Of a DNA stretch of 64,000 nt, positions 34,389-43,266 are shown one piece after another. The stretch covers positions 124,193 to 188,192 of the forward strand of contig NZ_KB893671.1 in the NCBI RefSeq assembly GCF_000374165.1. The letters are read 5' to 3'. Position numbers and translations under genes: made by a program. The DNA is from Parafrankia elaeagni (GTDB lineage: Bacteria > Actinomycetota > Actinomycetes > Frankiales > Frankiaceae). The number at the start of each line of letters is the position of its first letter. The stretch's first letter is position 1. The notes under the pieces were generated by a model. It was not told where the DNA came from, ran no database searches, and worked only from the letters and a program-made list of their open reading frames with translations.

Positions 34389-36575
34389 TCAGGCGATCGT
34401 CGCCACGCCGGGCGGGTTGAAACGCTGCCCGGTCGCCTTCTCGCTGATCCCGGTGCGGTCCAGATAGGGCGTGATGCCGCCGAGGTGGAACGGCCAGCCC
34501 GCGCCGAGGATCATGCACAGGTCGACGTCCGCCGGCTCGGCGACGACCTTCTCGTCGAGCAGCAGCCGGATCTCCTGGGCGAGCGCGGTCAGCGCGGCCT
34601 CGCGGACCTGCTCCTGCGTCAGAGCCGCCGAGGTGCCGGCCCCCGTGCCCCCCGCGCTCCCCGCCGCCGGCCCGTCGGCGGGCCCGCGGGCGAGCTCCGC
34701 GGCCTGCGGGTCGACGACCTGCCGGCCCTGAGCGTCGGTCGTGTAGAAACCGGTCTTCCCGGCGGCGACCAGCCGGGCCAGGCCGGCCGGGTCGCGGAAC
34801 CGGTCCGGCGCCGTGCCGTGCAGGGTCTGCGCCACGTGCAGCGCCACCGGCGGCCCGACCAGCGACAGCAGGACGAGCGGCGACATCGGCAGGCCGAGCG
34901 GGTCCAGAGCGGTGTCGGCCTGCTCGATGGAGGTACCGGACTCGGTGGCGGCGAGCACCTCGCCCAGGAACCGGGTGAGCAGGCGGTTCACCACGAACGC
35001 CGGGGCGTCCGCGACCAGCACGGCGTTCTTCTTCAGCTTCCGGGCCACCGCGAGCGTGGTCGCGACCGTGGCGTCGTCGCTGCGCGGGCTGCGGACCACC
35101 TCGACGAGCGGCAGGACAGCCACCGGGTTGAAGAAGTGCAGGCCCGCCACGCGCTCGGGATGGGTCAGATCGGCGGCCATCTCGGCCACGGACAGCGCCG
35201 AGGTGTTCGTGAGCAGCACGGTCTCGGGCTTGACGTACGTCTCGAGTTCGGCGAGTACCGTCTTCTTGATCGCCATGTCCTCGAAGACAGCCTCGATGAT
35301 CAGGTCGGCGTCCGCGAACGCGTCCTTGGTCAGCGAGCCGGTGACGCCGGCCTTCAGCCGGTTGGCCCGGTCGGGCGAGATCCGCCTGCGCTGGAGCAGG
35401 TTGTCGAACTCCTGGTGGACGCGGGCGACTCCGGCGTCCAGACGCTCCTGGTCGAGGTCGGTGATGACCACCGGGACCTCGAGCCGCTGCGCGAACAGGG
35501 CGGCGAGCTGGCTGGCCATCAGGCCGGCGCCGACGACCCCGACCTTCGTCACCGGCCGGGCCAGCGAGCGGTCCGGGCCGCCGGCCGGCCGCTTCGCCCG
35601 CTTGTTGACCAGATCGAACGCGTAGAGGCCGGCGACCAGCTCCTCGCCGGCACCGAGGTCGGCCAGTGCCGCGGACTCGGCCGCGTAACCCGTGTCGACG
35701 TCCGCCGTCTCGGCCAGGGCCATCAGCTCGAGCGCGCGGTAGGCCGCCGGAGCGGCGCCGTGCAGGCGGGCGTCGGCGAGGGCGCGCCCGCGCTCCAGCG
35801 CAGCCGCCCACGCCGCGCCCCGCTCGACCGGCCGCCGGGCGGCGGCCGGGTCCTCCTCACCGCGCAGGACCCGGCCGACCCAGCGCAGCGCCTCCTCCAG
35901 GAAGTCCGCCGGCTCCAGCAGGACGTCCCCCAGCCCGAGGGCGAAGGCCTGCGGGCCGCGCAGGGTCCGGTTCTGGCTGAGCGCGTTCTCGATCATGATC
36001 GTGACCGCGTTCTCGGGGCCCACCAGGTTCGGCAGCAGCTGGGTGCCACCCCAGGCCGGGACGAGCCCGAGGAACACCTCGGGCAGCGCGAGCGCGGCGA
36101 TGTCCGTCGACAGGGCCCGGTAGTCACAGTGCAGGGCCAGCTCCAGGCCGCCGCCGAGCGCGGCGCCGTTGACCAGGGCGAAGGTCGGGACCTTCCGCCC
36201 GGCCAGCCGCCCCTCGCCGACCTTGCGCAGCGCCGTGTGCCCGAGTTCGCCGAGCGCGGCGAGCTTCGGCCGGACCTCCTCCGGATCGGTCAGCGACGAC
36301 CGGTAGGACAGGTCCGCGCCGACGCAGAAGATGAACGGCTTGCCCGTCACCGCGACCGCCGCCACCGGCGGGTCGTGCGCCTCGATCTCCTCGACCGCGG
36401 CGATCAGGGACCGCAGGCCCGCCGGGCCGAAGGTGTTCGGGCGGGTGTGGTCGTGCCCGTTGTCGAGGGTGATGAGGGCGACCGGGCCGGCCACGCCGGG
36501 CAGCTGCGCGTACCGGACATGGGCATGTGCGACCACCTCGTCCGGATGATCAAGAGTCACCGCGACGCTGCTCAT
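34389..36575 (-). CDS. fadJ: Bifunctional enoyl-CoA hydratase / 3-hydroxyacyl-CoA dehydrogenase
   Basis: Fatty-acid beta-oxidation alpha subunit, 728 residues. The N-terminal crotonase domain has the oxyanion-hole region KPFIFCVGADLS and the two catalytic Glu in NGAALGGGLELALHCDY and LALPEVFLGLVPAWGGTQ. The NAD-binding hydroxyacyl-CoA dehydrogenase domain begins at VGVVGAGLMASQLAALFAQR (near residue 343), with HFFNPVAVLPLVEVV, PAFVVNRLLTRFL, and a second C-terminal helical domain. ATG 36575 has GGGAGA upstream. It lies 99 bases downstream of fadA on the same strand, forming the usual trifunctional pair. Confidence 0.94.
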   Translation of the reverse strand: MSSVAVTLDHPDEVVAHAHVRYAQLPGVAGPVALITLDNGHDHTRPNTFGPAGLRSLIAAVEEIEAHDPPVAAVAVTGKPFIFCVGADLSYRSSLTDPEEVRPKLAALGELGHTALRKVGEGRLAGRKVPTFALVNGAALGGGLELALHCDYRALSTDIAALALPEVFLGLVPAWGGTQLLPNLVGPENAVTIMIENALSQNRTLRGPQAFALGLGDVLLEPADFLEEALRWVGRVLRGEEDPAAARRPVERGAAWAAALERGRALADARLHGAAPAAYRALELMALAETADVDTGYAAESAALADLGAGEELVAGLYAFDLVNKRAKRPAGGPDRSLARPVTKVGVVGAGLMASQLAALFAQRLEVPVVITDLDQERLDAGVARVHQEFDNLLQRRRISPDRANRLKAGVTGSLTKDAFADADLIIEAVFEDMAIKKTVLAELETYVKPETVLLTNTSALSVAEMAADLTHPERVAGLHFFNPVAVLPLVEVVRSPRSDDATVATTLAVARKLKKNAVLVADAPAFVVNRLLTRFLGEVLAATESGTSIEQADTALDPLGLPMSPLVLLSLVGPPVALHVAQTLHGTAPDRFRDPAGLARLVAAGKTGFYTTDAQGRQVVDPQAAELARGPADGPAAGSAGGTGAGTSAALTQEQVREAALTALAQEIRLLLDEKVVAEPADVDLCMILGAGWPFHLGGITPYLDRTGISEKATGQRFNPPGVATIA

Positions 36576-36674
36576 GCTCCGTCTCCCATTCGGCCGAAGT
36601 TGTGACGATGCGAAGGTTCGAGGTCGGGGGTTCCGGCGGGTCGGTGTGCTGGCGACCGGATGCCGGCGGGCCGG

Positions 36675-37883
36675 TCAGGCGGCCTGGTGGTGGGGGTTCT
36701 CCCAGATCGTGGTGGCGCCCATGCCGATGCCCACGCACATCGCGGTGAGGCCGTAGCGCACCTCGGGGTGCTCCTCGAACTCCCGGGCGAGCTGGGTCAT
36801 CAGCCGCACGCCGCTGGAGGCGAGCGGGTGGCCGTACGCGATCGCGCCGCCGTACGGGTTGACCCGCGGGTCGTCGTCGTCGAGGCCGAAGTGGTCGAGG
36901 AAGGCGAGGACCTGCACGGCGAACGCCTCGTTGAGCTCGAACAGCCCGATGTCGTCGATGGTCAGGCCGGTGCGGGCCAGCGCCTTCTCGGTGGACGGGA
37001 TCGGGCCGACCCCCATGACCTCCGGTTCGACGCCGGCGAACCCGAAGCCGACCAGCGTCATCTTGCGGCTCAGGCCCAGCTCCGCGGCGACGTCGGCGGC
37101 GGCCAGCACACAGCCGGTGGCGCCGTCGTTGATGCCCGCGGCGTTGCCCGCGGTGACCCGGCCATGCGGCCGGAACGGCGTCCGCAGGCCGGAGAGGCCC
37201 TCCAGCGTGGTGCCGGGGCGGGGCGGCTCGTCCACGGTGACCAGCTCCCAGCCGCTCTCGGCATGCCGGGCCGCGACCGGGACGAGATCGGGCTGGATCC
37301 GGCCGTCCGCGTAGGCCTTCGCCGCCTTCGTCTGCGAGGCGACCGCGTAGGCGTCGGCCCGCGCCCGGGTGATGGCCGGGTAGCGGTCGTGGACGTTCTC
37401 CGCGGTCAGGCCCATCACGAGGGCGGACGGGTCGACGAGCTTCTCGGAGACGAACCGCGGGTTGGGGTCGACCCCCTCGCCCATCGGGTGCCGCCCCATG
37501 TGCTCGACACCGCCGGCGATCGCCAGGTCGTAGGCGCCGATCCCGATGGCGGACGCGGCGGTGGTCACCGCGGTCACGGCGCCGGCGCACATCCGGTCGA
37601 TGGAGTAGCCCGGGACGGACCTCGGCAGCCCGGCGAGGATGCCGGCCGTCCGGCCGAGAGTCAGGCCCTGGTCGCCGATCTGGGTCGTCGCCGCGATCGC
37701 GACCTCGTCGATCCGCTCCGGCGGCAGGGACGGATTGCGCCGCAGCAGCTCACGGATGACCCGGACGACCAGGTCGTCCGCCCGGGTCTCGGTGTAGACA
37801 CCCTTCGCCTTGCCGAACGGCGTACGCACTCCGTCGACGAACACCACATCGCGGATCGAACCCCGCGCGTTCACGAACACCAC
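36675..37883 (-). CDS. fadA: Acetyl-CoA C-acyltransferase (3-ketoacyl-CoA thiolase)
   Basis: Thiolase completing beta-oxidation, about 402 residues. The acyl-accepting Cys is in YSIDRMCAGAVTA (near residue 98), with NEAFAVQVLAFLDHFG, the catalytic His in YGHPLASSGVRLMTQLA and the second Cys in GLTAMCVGIGMGATTIWEN near the C-terminus. AGGAGG precedes two adjacent GTG codons (37883 and 37880); the second is at the better spacing. First gene of the fadA-fadJ operon. Confidence 0.95.
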   Translation of the reverse strand: MVFVNARGSIRDVVFVDGVRTPFGKAKGVYTETRADDLVVRVIRELLRRNPSLPPERIDEVAIAATTQIGDQGLTLGRTAGILAGLPRSVPGYSIDRMCAGAVTAVTTAASAIGIGAYDLAIAGGVEHMGRHPMGEGVDPNPRFVSEKLVDPSALVMGLTAENVHDRYPAITRARADAYAVASQTKAAKAYADGRIQPDLVPVAARHAESGWELVTVDEPPRPGTTLEGLSGLRTPFRPHGRVTAGNAAGINDGATGCVLAAADVAAELGLSRKMTLVGFGFAGVEPEVMGVGPIPSTEKALARTGLTIDDIGLFELNEAFAVQVLAFLDHFGLDDDDPRVNPYGGAIAYGHPLASSGVRLMTQLAREFEEHPEVRYGLTAMCVGIGMGATTIWENPHHQAA

Positions 37884-38115
37884 CGGCCTCCTCGACGCAC
37901 TTGTCCGTCGACGGCGCGTATCCGGCCCGCCGCCACCGGTGCCCGGCCGGGTGCCCCGAAGGTGGTGCCGACCGTGACGGAGACCAGCCTACGGCAGGAG
38001 TTACCGGCGGGTAGGTAATGGGCGTCGCTCCGACGGTGGACCAGTGCCCTGGATCACCGGCCGGTGATCCGCGCCCGCGCTCCGCACGGCGGGACGGCGC
38101 AGGTGACAAGGCCGA

Positions 38116-39522
38116 TCAGGTCGCGGACGGCTCCCCGCCGGCGTCACCGGCGTCACCGGCGGCCTGCGCGCGCGGCGCCGACCGCCGGGTCCTGGCCGCC
38201 GCCCCGGCCGTGGTGGCTGGCGCCGCGCGGCCTGGCGGCGCGGGGGGCGGGTCCGCCAGCGCGGCCGCCACCGCGGTGGCGGTCAGGGCCACCTGCCACG
38301 GCCGGGCCCCACCGGTCGTGAGCGCCGCCGTGACGGCCGCCGCGTCCCGGCCTGGCGGCGGGCTCCAGGTGACACGGCGGGCCAGCGCGGGCTCCAGCAG
38401 GTTCTCGACCGGCATGCCCTGGTCGTCGGCGATGGCGTTCAGCGTGGCCCGCACCCGGGCCAGCCGGGCGGCCGCCACCGGGTCGCGCTCGGCCCAGCGG
38501 TTCTGGGGCGGCAGTCCGTCCCCACCCGGCCCGGCGCTGCTCGGGAGCTGGCTGTCGGGCAGCTCGGCCGCCGCGCGGAGGGCGTCCATCCAGGTCGTGG
38601 CCGACCGCCGCAGCCGGTGGCCGGAGAAGACCGGCAGCCGGGTCAGGGCGGCGGCGTCCTCGGGGGCCTTGAGGACGGCGTCCATGATCGCGCTGTCGGG
38701 GAGCACTCGCCCGGGCGCGATGTCGCGGGCGCGGGCGACCCTGTCACGGGCCAGCCACATGGCGCGTACCGCGGCGAGCTGGCGCCGGTTGCGCGCGCGG
38801 TGGATGCCACTGGTGCGGCGCCACGGTTCCGCCCGTGGCTCGCGCGGGGGGGCGGCGGCGATCGCGGCGAACTCCTGGCGGGCAAAGTCGATCTTGTTCT
38901 GATCGGTCAGCTCCGCCTCCAGGTGGTCACGCAGCTCCACGAGCAGCTCCACATCGAGCGCGGCATAGCGCAACCAGGGCTCGGGCAGCGGCCGGGTCGA
39001 CCAGTCGGCGGCGGAGTGCCCCTTCTCCAGCCCGTAGCCGAGCACCCGCTCGACCATCGCGCCGAGACCGACCCGTTCGTAGCCCAGCAGACGTCCGGCG
39101 AGCTCCGTGTCGAACAGGGTGGACGGGTGCAGCCCGAGTTCGGCGAGGCACGGCAGGTCCTGGCTGGCCGCGTGCAGGACCCATTCGGCCTCGCCCACCG
39201 CGGCCTGCACTCCGCTCAGGTCGGGCAGCGCCACCGGGTCGATGAGCAGCGTTCCGGCGCCGCGGCGGCGGATCTGCACGAGGTAGGCCCGCTGGCTGTA
39301 CCGGTAGCCGGACGCCCGCTCGGCATCGAAGGCGACCGGGCCGTTGCCTGCGGCCAGGAGCTCGACGGCCGCCGCGAGGTCGTGGGAGTCCTCGAGCACG
39401 GGCGGCACGCCGTCGGCCGGCTCCAGCAGGGGGATGGGGACGGTCGCCGACGCGTCGGCGGCAGCATCGGCTGCCGCACCCTCACTGACCAGGTGTGTTG
39501 AGTCAGGAACCGTCGACGTCAC
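38116..39522 (-). CDS. rnd: Ribonuclease D (HRDC domain)
   Basis: 3'-5' exoribonuclease of the DEDD group used in RNA maturation. About 468 residues. Exonuclease I is seen as VAFDAERASGYRYSQRAYLV, Exo II as LHAASQDLPCLAELGLHPST and FDTELAGRLL, and Exo III as WLRYAALDVELLVELRDHL (DEDDy). An HRDC domain follows (NRRQLAAVRAMWLARDRVAR, RVLPDSAIMDAV). The last 50 residues are Ala/Pro/Arg-rich. GTG 39522 is chosen because a minus-strand TATAAT at 39585-39590 would start transcription near 39577; GTG 39582 in the same frame lies too close to that box. Downstream of DUF3000 on the same strand, as Rv2681/Rv2680 neighbours are. Confidence 0.9.
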   Translation of the reverse strand: MTSTVPDSTHLVSEGAAADAAADASATVPIPLLEPADGVPPVLEDSHDLAAAVELLAAGNGPVAFDAERASGYRYSQRAYLVQIRRRGAGTLLIDPVALPDLSGVQAAVGEAEWVLHAASQDLPCLAELGLHPSTLFDTELAGRLLGYERVGLGAMVERVLGYGLEKGHSAADWSTRPLPEPWLRYAALDVELLVELRDHLEAELTDQNKIDFARQEFAAIAAAPPREPRAEPWRRTSGIHRARNRRQLAAVRAMWLARDRVARARDIAPGRVLPDSAIMDAVLKAPEDAAALTRLPVFSGHRLRRSATTWMDALRAAAELPDSQLPSSAGPGGDGLPPQNRWAERDPVAAARLARVRATLNAIADDQGMPVENLLEPALARRVTWSPPPGRDAAAVTAALTTGGARPWQVALTATAVAAALADPPPAPPGRAAPATTAGAAARTRRSAPRAQAAGDAGDAGGEPSAT

Positions 39523-39584
39523 GATCGGCGATGGTACGTGTGAATGGCCGTGCTGGCAGCCCAGACGGCTGAGCATTCGCACTG

Positions 39585-39590
39585 ATTATA
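39585..39590 (-). promoter_or_regulatory. Consensus -10 box (TATAAT) upstream of rnd
   Basis: A perfect TATAAT on the minus strand within an AT-rich stretch (39580-39625), rare in this genome, about 60 bases before the rnd start codon. No clear -35 was found at 17 bases. Confidence 0.5.
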
Positions 39591-39687
39591 CGCTTAGTGT
39601 TCGTTCTTAGCGTACGAGTAGTCATGACGGCTGCGTTCTGTTGACATGCCGGGCGCGCAGTGTCCGTGCCGGGCGCGACGTGATGAC

Positions 39688-40635
39688 TCAGGCCCGACGT
39701 GCAGGTAGCGGCACGACCCCGGAGAGACGCGGCGGGAGACCGGCCATCGCCGCGAGGAGATCGGCGAACGAGTGCAGGTGGGCTGCCGCGTCCAGCGGAT
39801 CCCAGCCGGGGCCCGGATCGGTGTCCCCGCCCGGGCTCGCCAGGACCGGATCGCTCCCCCCCGGAACGGCCGAGGCCAACGACGCCGAGGCCAACGACGC
39901 CGTTGCCGTTGCCGGCGACGCTGTTGCCGGCGACGCCCAGTCCGGTGACCACGAGCAGCGCAGCTCCACGTCGAAGTTGTCGCCGTCCGCGGCGAGGACC
40001 CCGAACCGGCGGGACGAGGTGGTGGTCACCGTGCCACCGAGGGCGCGGACCTGGGCGCCGTGCGACTGCAACGACTCCCGCAGCCAGGACCAGGCGACAC
40101 CGGGCAGCAGCGGATCGTCCGCCACCTCGGGGTCGACGGACGCCCGGGCGTAGCACACCATCCGGCTGGTCCCCTCCCAGGCATCCTGGCCGTCCGGATC
40201 GAAGAGCAGGACGAACCGGCCCGAGGCGGCCTCGTCGTCGTCGGTGAGGCCGCCGGTGAGCGCGAACGCGAACGGCGCGATCCGCGACGGGGCGGGAATC
40301 TCCCGAATACTCACGTCGGACCGCAGGTCCGCCAGCGCATCTCGCAGCGCGTCGGTGGCGGCCACGAAGAGCGCAGGCGCACTGAGCAGCGACCGCGTTC
40401 CCCCCATGGCGGCAACGTTAGGGGCTGCACCGTGATCACGCTGGTCGGGCGGCGGAGACGGGCGCCTGGCCCCATCCGGGCGGCCCTGCCCCGATCTGGC
40501 CCAGGGTGGTGGGGCCTGCTCGGGGGGTGCTGGTGGCGCGGGCCGGGCGGCGCCGAACGCCGCCGCCGGGCGGACGGGGGGCCGGAAGGGGGCAGCCGGG
40601 ACGTCCGGCTCCGGAACGGGGCTGTGCAGGCTCAC
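39688..40635 (-). CDS. DUF3000 domain protein
   Basis: Actinobacterial DUF3000 family protein, up to 315 residues. The conserved domain runs from FVAATDALRDALADLRSDVS through RIAPFAFALTG, GRFVLLFDPDGQDAWEGTSR, MVCYARASVDPEVADDPLLP and VAWSWLRESLQ, and ends with a motif around HSFADLLAAMAGLPPR. An Ala/Ser/Thr-rich insertion near residues 235-255 is encoded by short tandem repeats. GTG 40635 overlaps the TGA of the small CxxC peptide (GTGA), which favours this start over ATG 40407; the first 75 residues are then a Pro-rich extension. Function unknown. Sits upstream of rnd, as in mycobacteria. Confidence 0.82.
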   Translation of the reverse strand: MSLHSPVPEPDVPAAPFRPPVRPAAAFGAARPAPPAPPEQAPPPWARSGQGRPDGARRPSPPPDQRDHGAAPNVAAMGGTRSLLSAPALFVAATDALRDALADLRSDVSIREIPAPSRIAPFAFALTGGLTDDDEAASGRFVLLFDPDGQDAWEGTSRMVCYARASVDPEVADDPLLPGVAWSWLRESLQSHGAQVRALGGTVTTTSSRRFGVLAADGDNFDVELRCSWSPDWASPATASPATATASLASASLASAVPGGSDPVLASPGGDTDPGPGWDPLDAAAHLHSFADLLAAMAGLPPRLSGVVPLPARRA

Positions 40636-40793
40636 GCGGCGGCCCTGGCGCCGGTGCCCGCGGGAAGCACCGCGGTCGCGGTGACGGGGACGGACGCGGC
40701 TGCGGCGCCGTGGCCGTCCTCGCAGGGGGGTCGCTCGGACCGCTGGTCACGCCCGCACGCCGGGCAGTGCTGGACGTGCTCGTCGGTGCTCAC
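40632..40793 (-). CDS. Predicted 53-residue zinc-knuckle-like peptide
   Basis: Short frame from GTG 40793 beginning MSTDEHVQHCPACGRDQRSE and continuing RPPCEDGHGAAAASVP. It has C-x2-C followed ten residues later by C-x3-H, a plausible zinc site. Its TGA overlaps the GTG of the DUF3000 gene by the GTGA pattern used elsewhere in the window, which is strong evidence for translation. GTG 40808, with GGGGAG at 10 bases, is an alternative start adding five residues. I did not recognise the family. It may be a small regulator or RNA-binding peptide made with DUF3000 and RNase D. Confidence 0.6.
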   Translation of the reverse strand: MSTDEHVQHCPACGRDQRSERPPCEDGHGAAAASVPVTATAVLPAGTGARAAA

Positions 40794-40808
40794 CCGGACC
40801 TGGTCCAC

Positions 40809-41241
40809 TCGCGCATCACTCCCCGGGCACGGCCGCCTTGTTCACCTGGCTGCGACCCACGGGCCATCGAGGCGGCGGGGCTGCCTCCGGAGTTCCCCCC
40901 GGACCGGGCCCGCCATGGCGCGCAAGGACGCGCAATACCCCGACCGCCTGGCGCGGACGAGCCCGCGCCGCCACCCACCGGGGGGATGCGTTCCGCCCGG
41001 GGAGTTGCGTCGACGAGAGATCCTGCCGCCGTTGGCCGGTCGGAAGTGGGCTGATCGTGGTACATCGCCGACCGTTGTCGCCCATTCCGACTGGACTGAC
41101 GGTGCCATGGGTGGGGCGGTTCTCCGCGCATTCCCCCCGGCGTGTCGCGTCAGGTCGGCTGTGCGCGGTGCGGGGCCGAAGCGCCATCCGAGCGGGTGGT
41201 GGCGATTCGTGCCGGCCCGCTCGCGGACCGCACCCGGTCGC
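40809..41241. other. 433-base region without a recognised gene
   Basis: Lies upstream of the small CxxC peptide and downstream of the convergently placed DUF3817 gene end; both are on the minus strand, so it should hold a promoter for the peptide-DUF3000 unit. Long frames pass through on both strands but read as arginine/proline-rich shadows. Confidence 0.35.
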
Positions 41242-41607
41242 TCAGCCCGCGGGCGCGGACCGCGCGGGGCCGGCGGTACCGGACTGCCCGTCGGCGGCAT
41301 CCAGGGGCCGCAGCCAGTGGCGTTCGACGAAGAACGGCGCGACCGGGAGAACCGACGCGCCGAGTGCGAGGAGGGTGCGCACGGGGCGCCAGCGCCGCAG
41401 CACCGACACGTAGAGCACCAGCAGGCAGTACGCGATGAACAGGGCGCCGTGGACCGGCCCGAGGACCTTGACGCCGATCTCCTCGTCCGCTCCGTGCTTG
41501 ACCGCGGTAGCCACGAGGAGGAGCAGGAAGGAGGTCGCCTCGGCCAGTGAGACGAGCCGGGCGGCACCCACGGGCCAGAAACTGCTCTGGGGGGAGGGGT
41601 CGGTCAT
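41242..41607 (-). CDS. DUF3817 membrane protein
   Basis: 121-residue membrane protein of the DUF3817 family, related to integral membrane proteins of the YdzA type. It has three helices: RLVSLAEATSFLLLLVATAV, VLGPVHGALFIAYCLLVLYV and a third near WRPVRTLLALGASVLPVAPF. The conserved FFVERHWL follows the last helix. ATG 41607 has GAGGAG six bases upstream; an in-frame extension to 41748 is not used. Divergent from hemE across a 170-base gap with two palindromes. Function unknown. Confidence 0.88.
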   Translation of the reverse strand: MTDPSPQSSFWPVGAARLVSLAEATSFLLLLVATAVKHGADEEIGVKVLGPVHGALFIAYCLLVLYVSVLRRWRPVRTLLALGASVLPVAPFFVERHWLRPLDAADGQSGTAGPARSAPAG

Positions 41608-41696
41608 CGGAATCTCCTCGCGTAGCCGCGGCCGCGCGGGATGCGCTGTGGCCTCTCGGGGGTCCGTTGCCGGCGGCACCGGATTCGCCGCTCTGA

Positions 41697-41715
41697 CTTC
41701 TACTGCGAGTAGAAG
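41697..41715. promoter_or_regulatory. 19-bp perfect palindrome upstream of hemE
   Basis: CTTCTACTGCGAGTAGAAG: 7-bp arms with a 5-base spacer, in the divergent promoter region between DUF3817 and hemE, 63 bases before the hemE start. It is AT-rich relative to the genome, fitting a repressor operator. Confidence 0.5.
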
Positions 41716-41720
41716 ATATC

Positions 41721-41736
41721 GCACACAGTCGTGTGC
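41721..41736. promoter_or_regulatory. Second palindrome upstream of hemE
   Basis: GCACACAGTCGTGTGC: 6-bp arms with a 4-base spacer, 5 bases after the first palindrome. The two centres are about 22 bp apart, two helical turns, so two dimers could bind on the same face. Confidence 0.45.
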
Positions 41737-41777
41737 CCTACCCGGCATCTGTTCGCCCGGCGTGCAACGATCGGGCC

Positions 41778-42860
41778 ATGTCCCTCGGAACCACCGCTGT
41801 CGCGCCGCCTCGTTCCGGGCTCTCGCCCCGACGCCGAGGCCTCACCGCGACCTCGCCTTTTCTGCGTGCCGCGGCCGGGGACCGCCCGGAGCGCGTGCCT
41901 GTCTGGTTCATGCGGCAGGCCGGCCGGGTGCTTCCCGAGTACCGCGCGCTGCGCGCCACCACCGCCATGCTCGACTCCTGCCGGAACGCCGAGATGGTCA
42001 CGGAGATCACCCTCCAGCCGGTCCGCCGGTTCCGGCCCGACGCGGCCATCTTCTTCTCCGACATCGTGCTGCCGCTCGCCGCGGTCGGGGTGGACGTCGA
42101 CATCGTCGCCGGGGTCGGGCCGGTGGTGGCCCAGCCGATCCGGGCCCGTGCCGATCTCGACGTCCTGCGCCCGCTCCAGCCCGACGACGTGCCGTACGTC
42201 AGCACCGCCGTCGGGATGCTGATCCGTGAGCTCGGCGAGACGCCGCTGATCGGCTTCGCCGGAGCCCCGTTCACCCTGGCGAGCTATCTGATCGAGGGGG
42301 GACCCAGCCGCAGTCACACCCGCACCAAGGCGTTGATGTACTCGGACCCGGAGCTGTGGCATGACCTGCTCGGCCGGCTGGCGGAGATCACCACGGGCTT
42401 CCTGCGGGTCCAGGTCGACGCCGGTGCCGACGCCGTCCAGCTGTTCGACTCGTGGGCGGGCGCGCTCAACGAGGACGACTATCTGCGCTACGTGGCCCCG
42501 CACAGCGCCCGGGTCCTGTCCGCGTTCGCCGATGACGGTGTCCCGCGGATCCACTTCGGAGTGAACACCGGCCAGCTGCTCGGCGCGATGGGCGCCGCCG
42601 GTGCGGATGTCGTCGGGGTCGACTGGCGGGTTCCGCTGGACGAGGCCGCTCTCCGCGTCGGCGGGGACCGTGCCGTGCAGGGCAACCTCGACCCGGCCAC
42701 GGTCTTCGCCCCGGCCGACGTGCTGGCGGAGAAGGTGCGCGACGTCTGCCGCCGTGGCGCGGCCGCGCCCGGCCACATCTTCAACTTCGGGCACGGGGTG
42801 CTCCCGGAGAGCGACCCGGGCGTGCTCGCGCACATCGTGGATCTCGTCCACGAGTTCTGA
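41778..42860 (+). CDS. hemE: Uroporphyrinogen decarboxylase
   Basis: Converts uroporphyrinogen III to coproporphyrinogen III in heme synthesis. 360 residues. Seen: [19 protein letters not shown] (signature 1, residues about 40-58), [40 protein letters not shown] (signature 2), [22 protein letters not shown] and [16 protein letters not shown] 41778 is chosen because homologues start shortly before the conserved core; GTG-type extension to 41733 is open but unneeded. First of the hemE, hemY, hemQ group (Rv2678c-Rv2676c order). The stop lies in a 16-bp tandem duplication followed by a long hairpin. Confidence 0.95.
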   Translation: MSLGTTAVAPPRSGLSPRRRGLTATSPFLRAAAGDRPERVPVWFMRQAGRVLPEYRALRATTAMLDSCRNAEMVTEITLQPVRRFRPDAAIFFSDIVLPLAAVGVDVDIVAGVGPVVAQPIRARADLDVLRPLQPDDVPYVSTAVGMLIRELGETPLIGFAGAPFTLASYLIEGGPSRSHTRTKALMYSDPELWHDLLGRLAEITTGFLRVQVDAGADAVQLFDSWAGALNEDDYLRYVAPHSARVLSAFADDGVPRIHFGVNTGQLLGAMGAAGADVVGVDWRVPLDEAALRVGGDRAVQGNLDPATVFAPADVLAEKVRDVCRRGAAAPGHIFNFGHGVLPESDPGVLAHIVDLVHEF

Positions 42861-42886
42861 GCACCACAGCTTCTGAGCACCACAGC
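42855..42886. repeat. 16-bp tandem duplication across the hemE stop
   Basis: Two perfect copies of TTCTGAGCACCACAGC; the first includes the last Phe codon and the TGA of hemE, so the stop-codon context is exactly duplicated. Confidence 0.88.
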
Positions 42887-42925
42887 TCGGCGCCCGCCAC
42901 GGCCGCGGCCGTGGCGGGCGCCGAG
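42886..42925 (+). terminator. 19-bp-stem hairpin after hemE
   Basis: Perfect inverted repeat from CTCGGCGCCCGCCACGGCC to its complement with a 2-base loop, starting 26 bases after the hemE stop. No T-tract, but stem stability makes termination or RNA protection likely. Confidence 0.7.
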
Positions 42926-43266
42926 TCCGTCGGTTCGGTTCGCGGGCCTGTCCCGCCGGTCCGTGGGTCTGTCCGGGCTGGTGTCAGTGGCCCGTCCGGG
43001 GGATCATCCACGTGCCGTGGGGGTGACGCGGCCGGGGCGGGTGGCCCAGGTACCGGGCGGGCGCGCCCGGTGAGCGGACGGTCCCGCTCCGACGGTGCGT
43101 GTACTGACGGGACCTGCCGTGCCGCCAGCCCGCATCCGGGGGCGAGACTGGACGCCGGCCGCGGAATCCGGCGGGCCCGTCAGCGCGAGGTCGGCGCCGC
43201 CGAGCCCGCGGGCGCCGGGTCGGCACCGCCATACCGGGGACGGCGTGAAGAGGGGCTGGGAGACAC
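42926..43266. other. 341-base spacer between hemE and hemY
   Basis: GC-rich spacer with no convincing frame on either strand. A minus-strand frame ending near 42984 has a curious Pro/His/Arg-rich C-terminus but no start. hemY therefore probably has its own promoter here. Confidence 0.35.

Noticed and set aside
33468-36605. 1,045-codon + strand frame opposite fadJ
   Set aside because: Antisense shadow of fadJ; no start signal and no domain.
40060-41550. 496-codon + strand frame over DUF3000, the CxxC peptide and DUF3817
   Set aside because: Low-complexity reading antisense to three better-supported genes.
42984-43083. Minus-strand Pro/His/Arg-rich C-terminus (YLGHPPRPRHPHGTW) suggesting a small peptide
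   Set aside because: No start codon with an RBS nearby and the upstream frame is the shadow of hemY; left unassigned.
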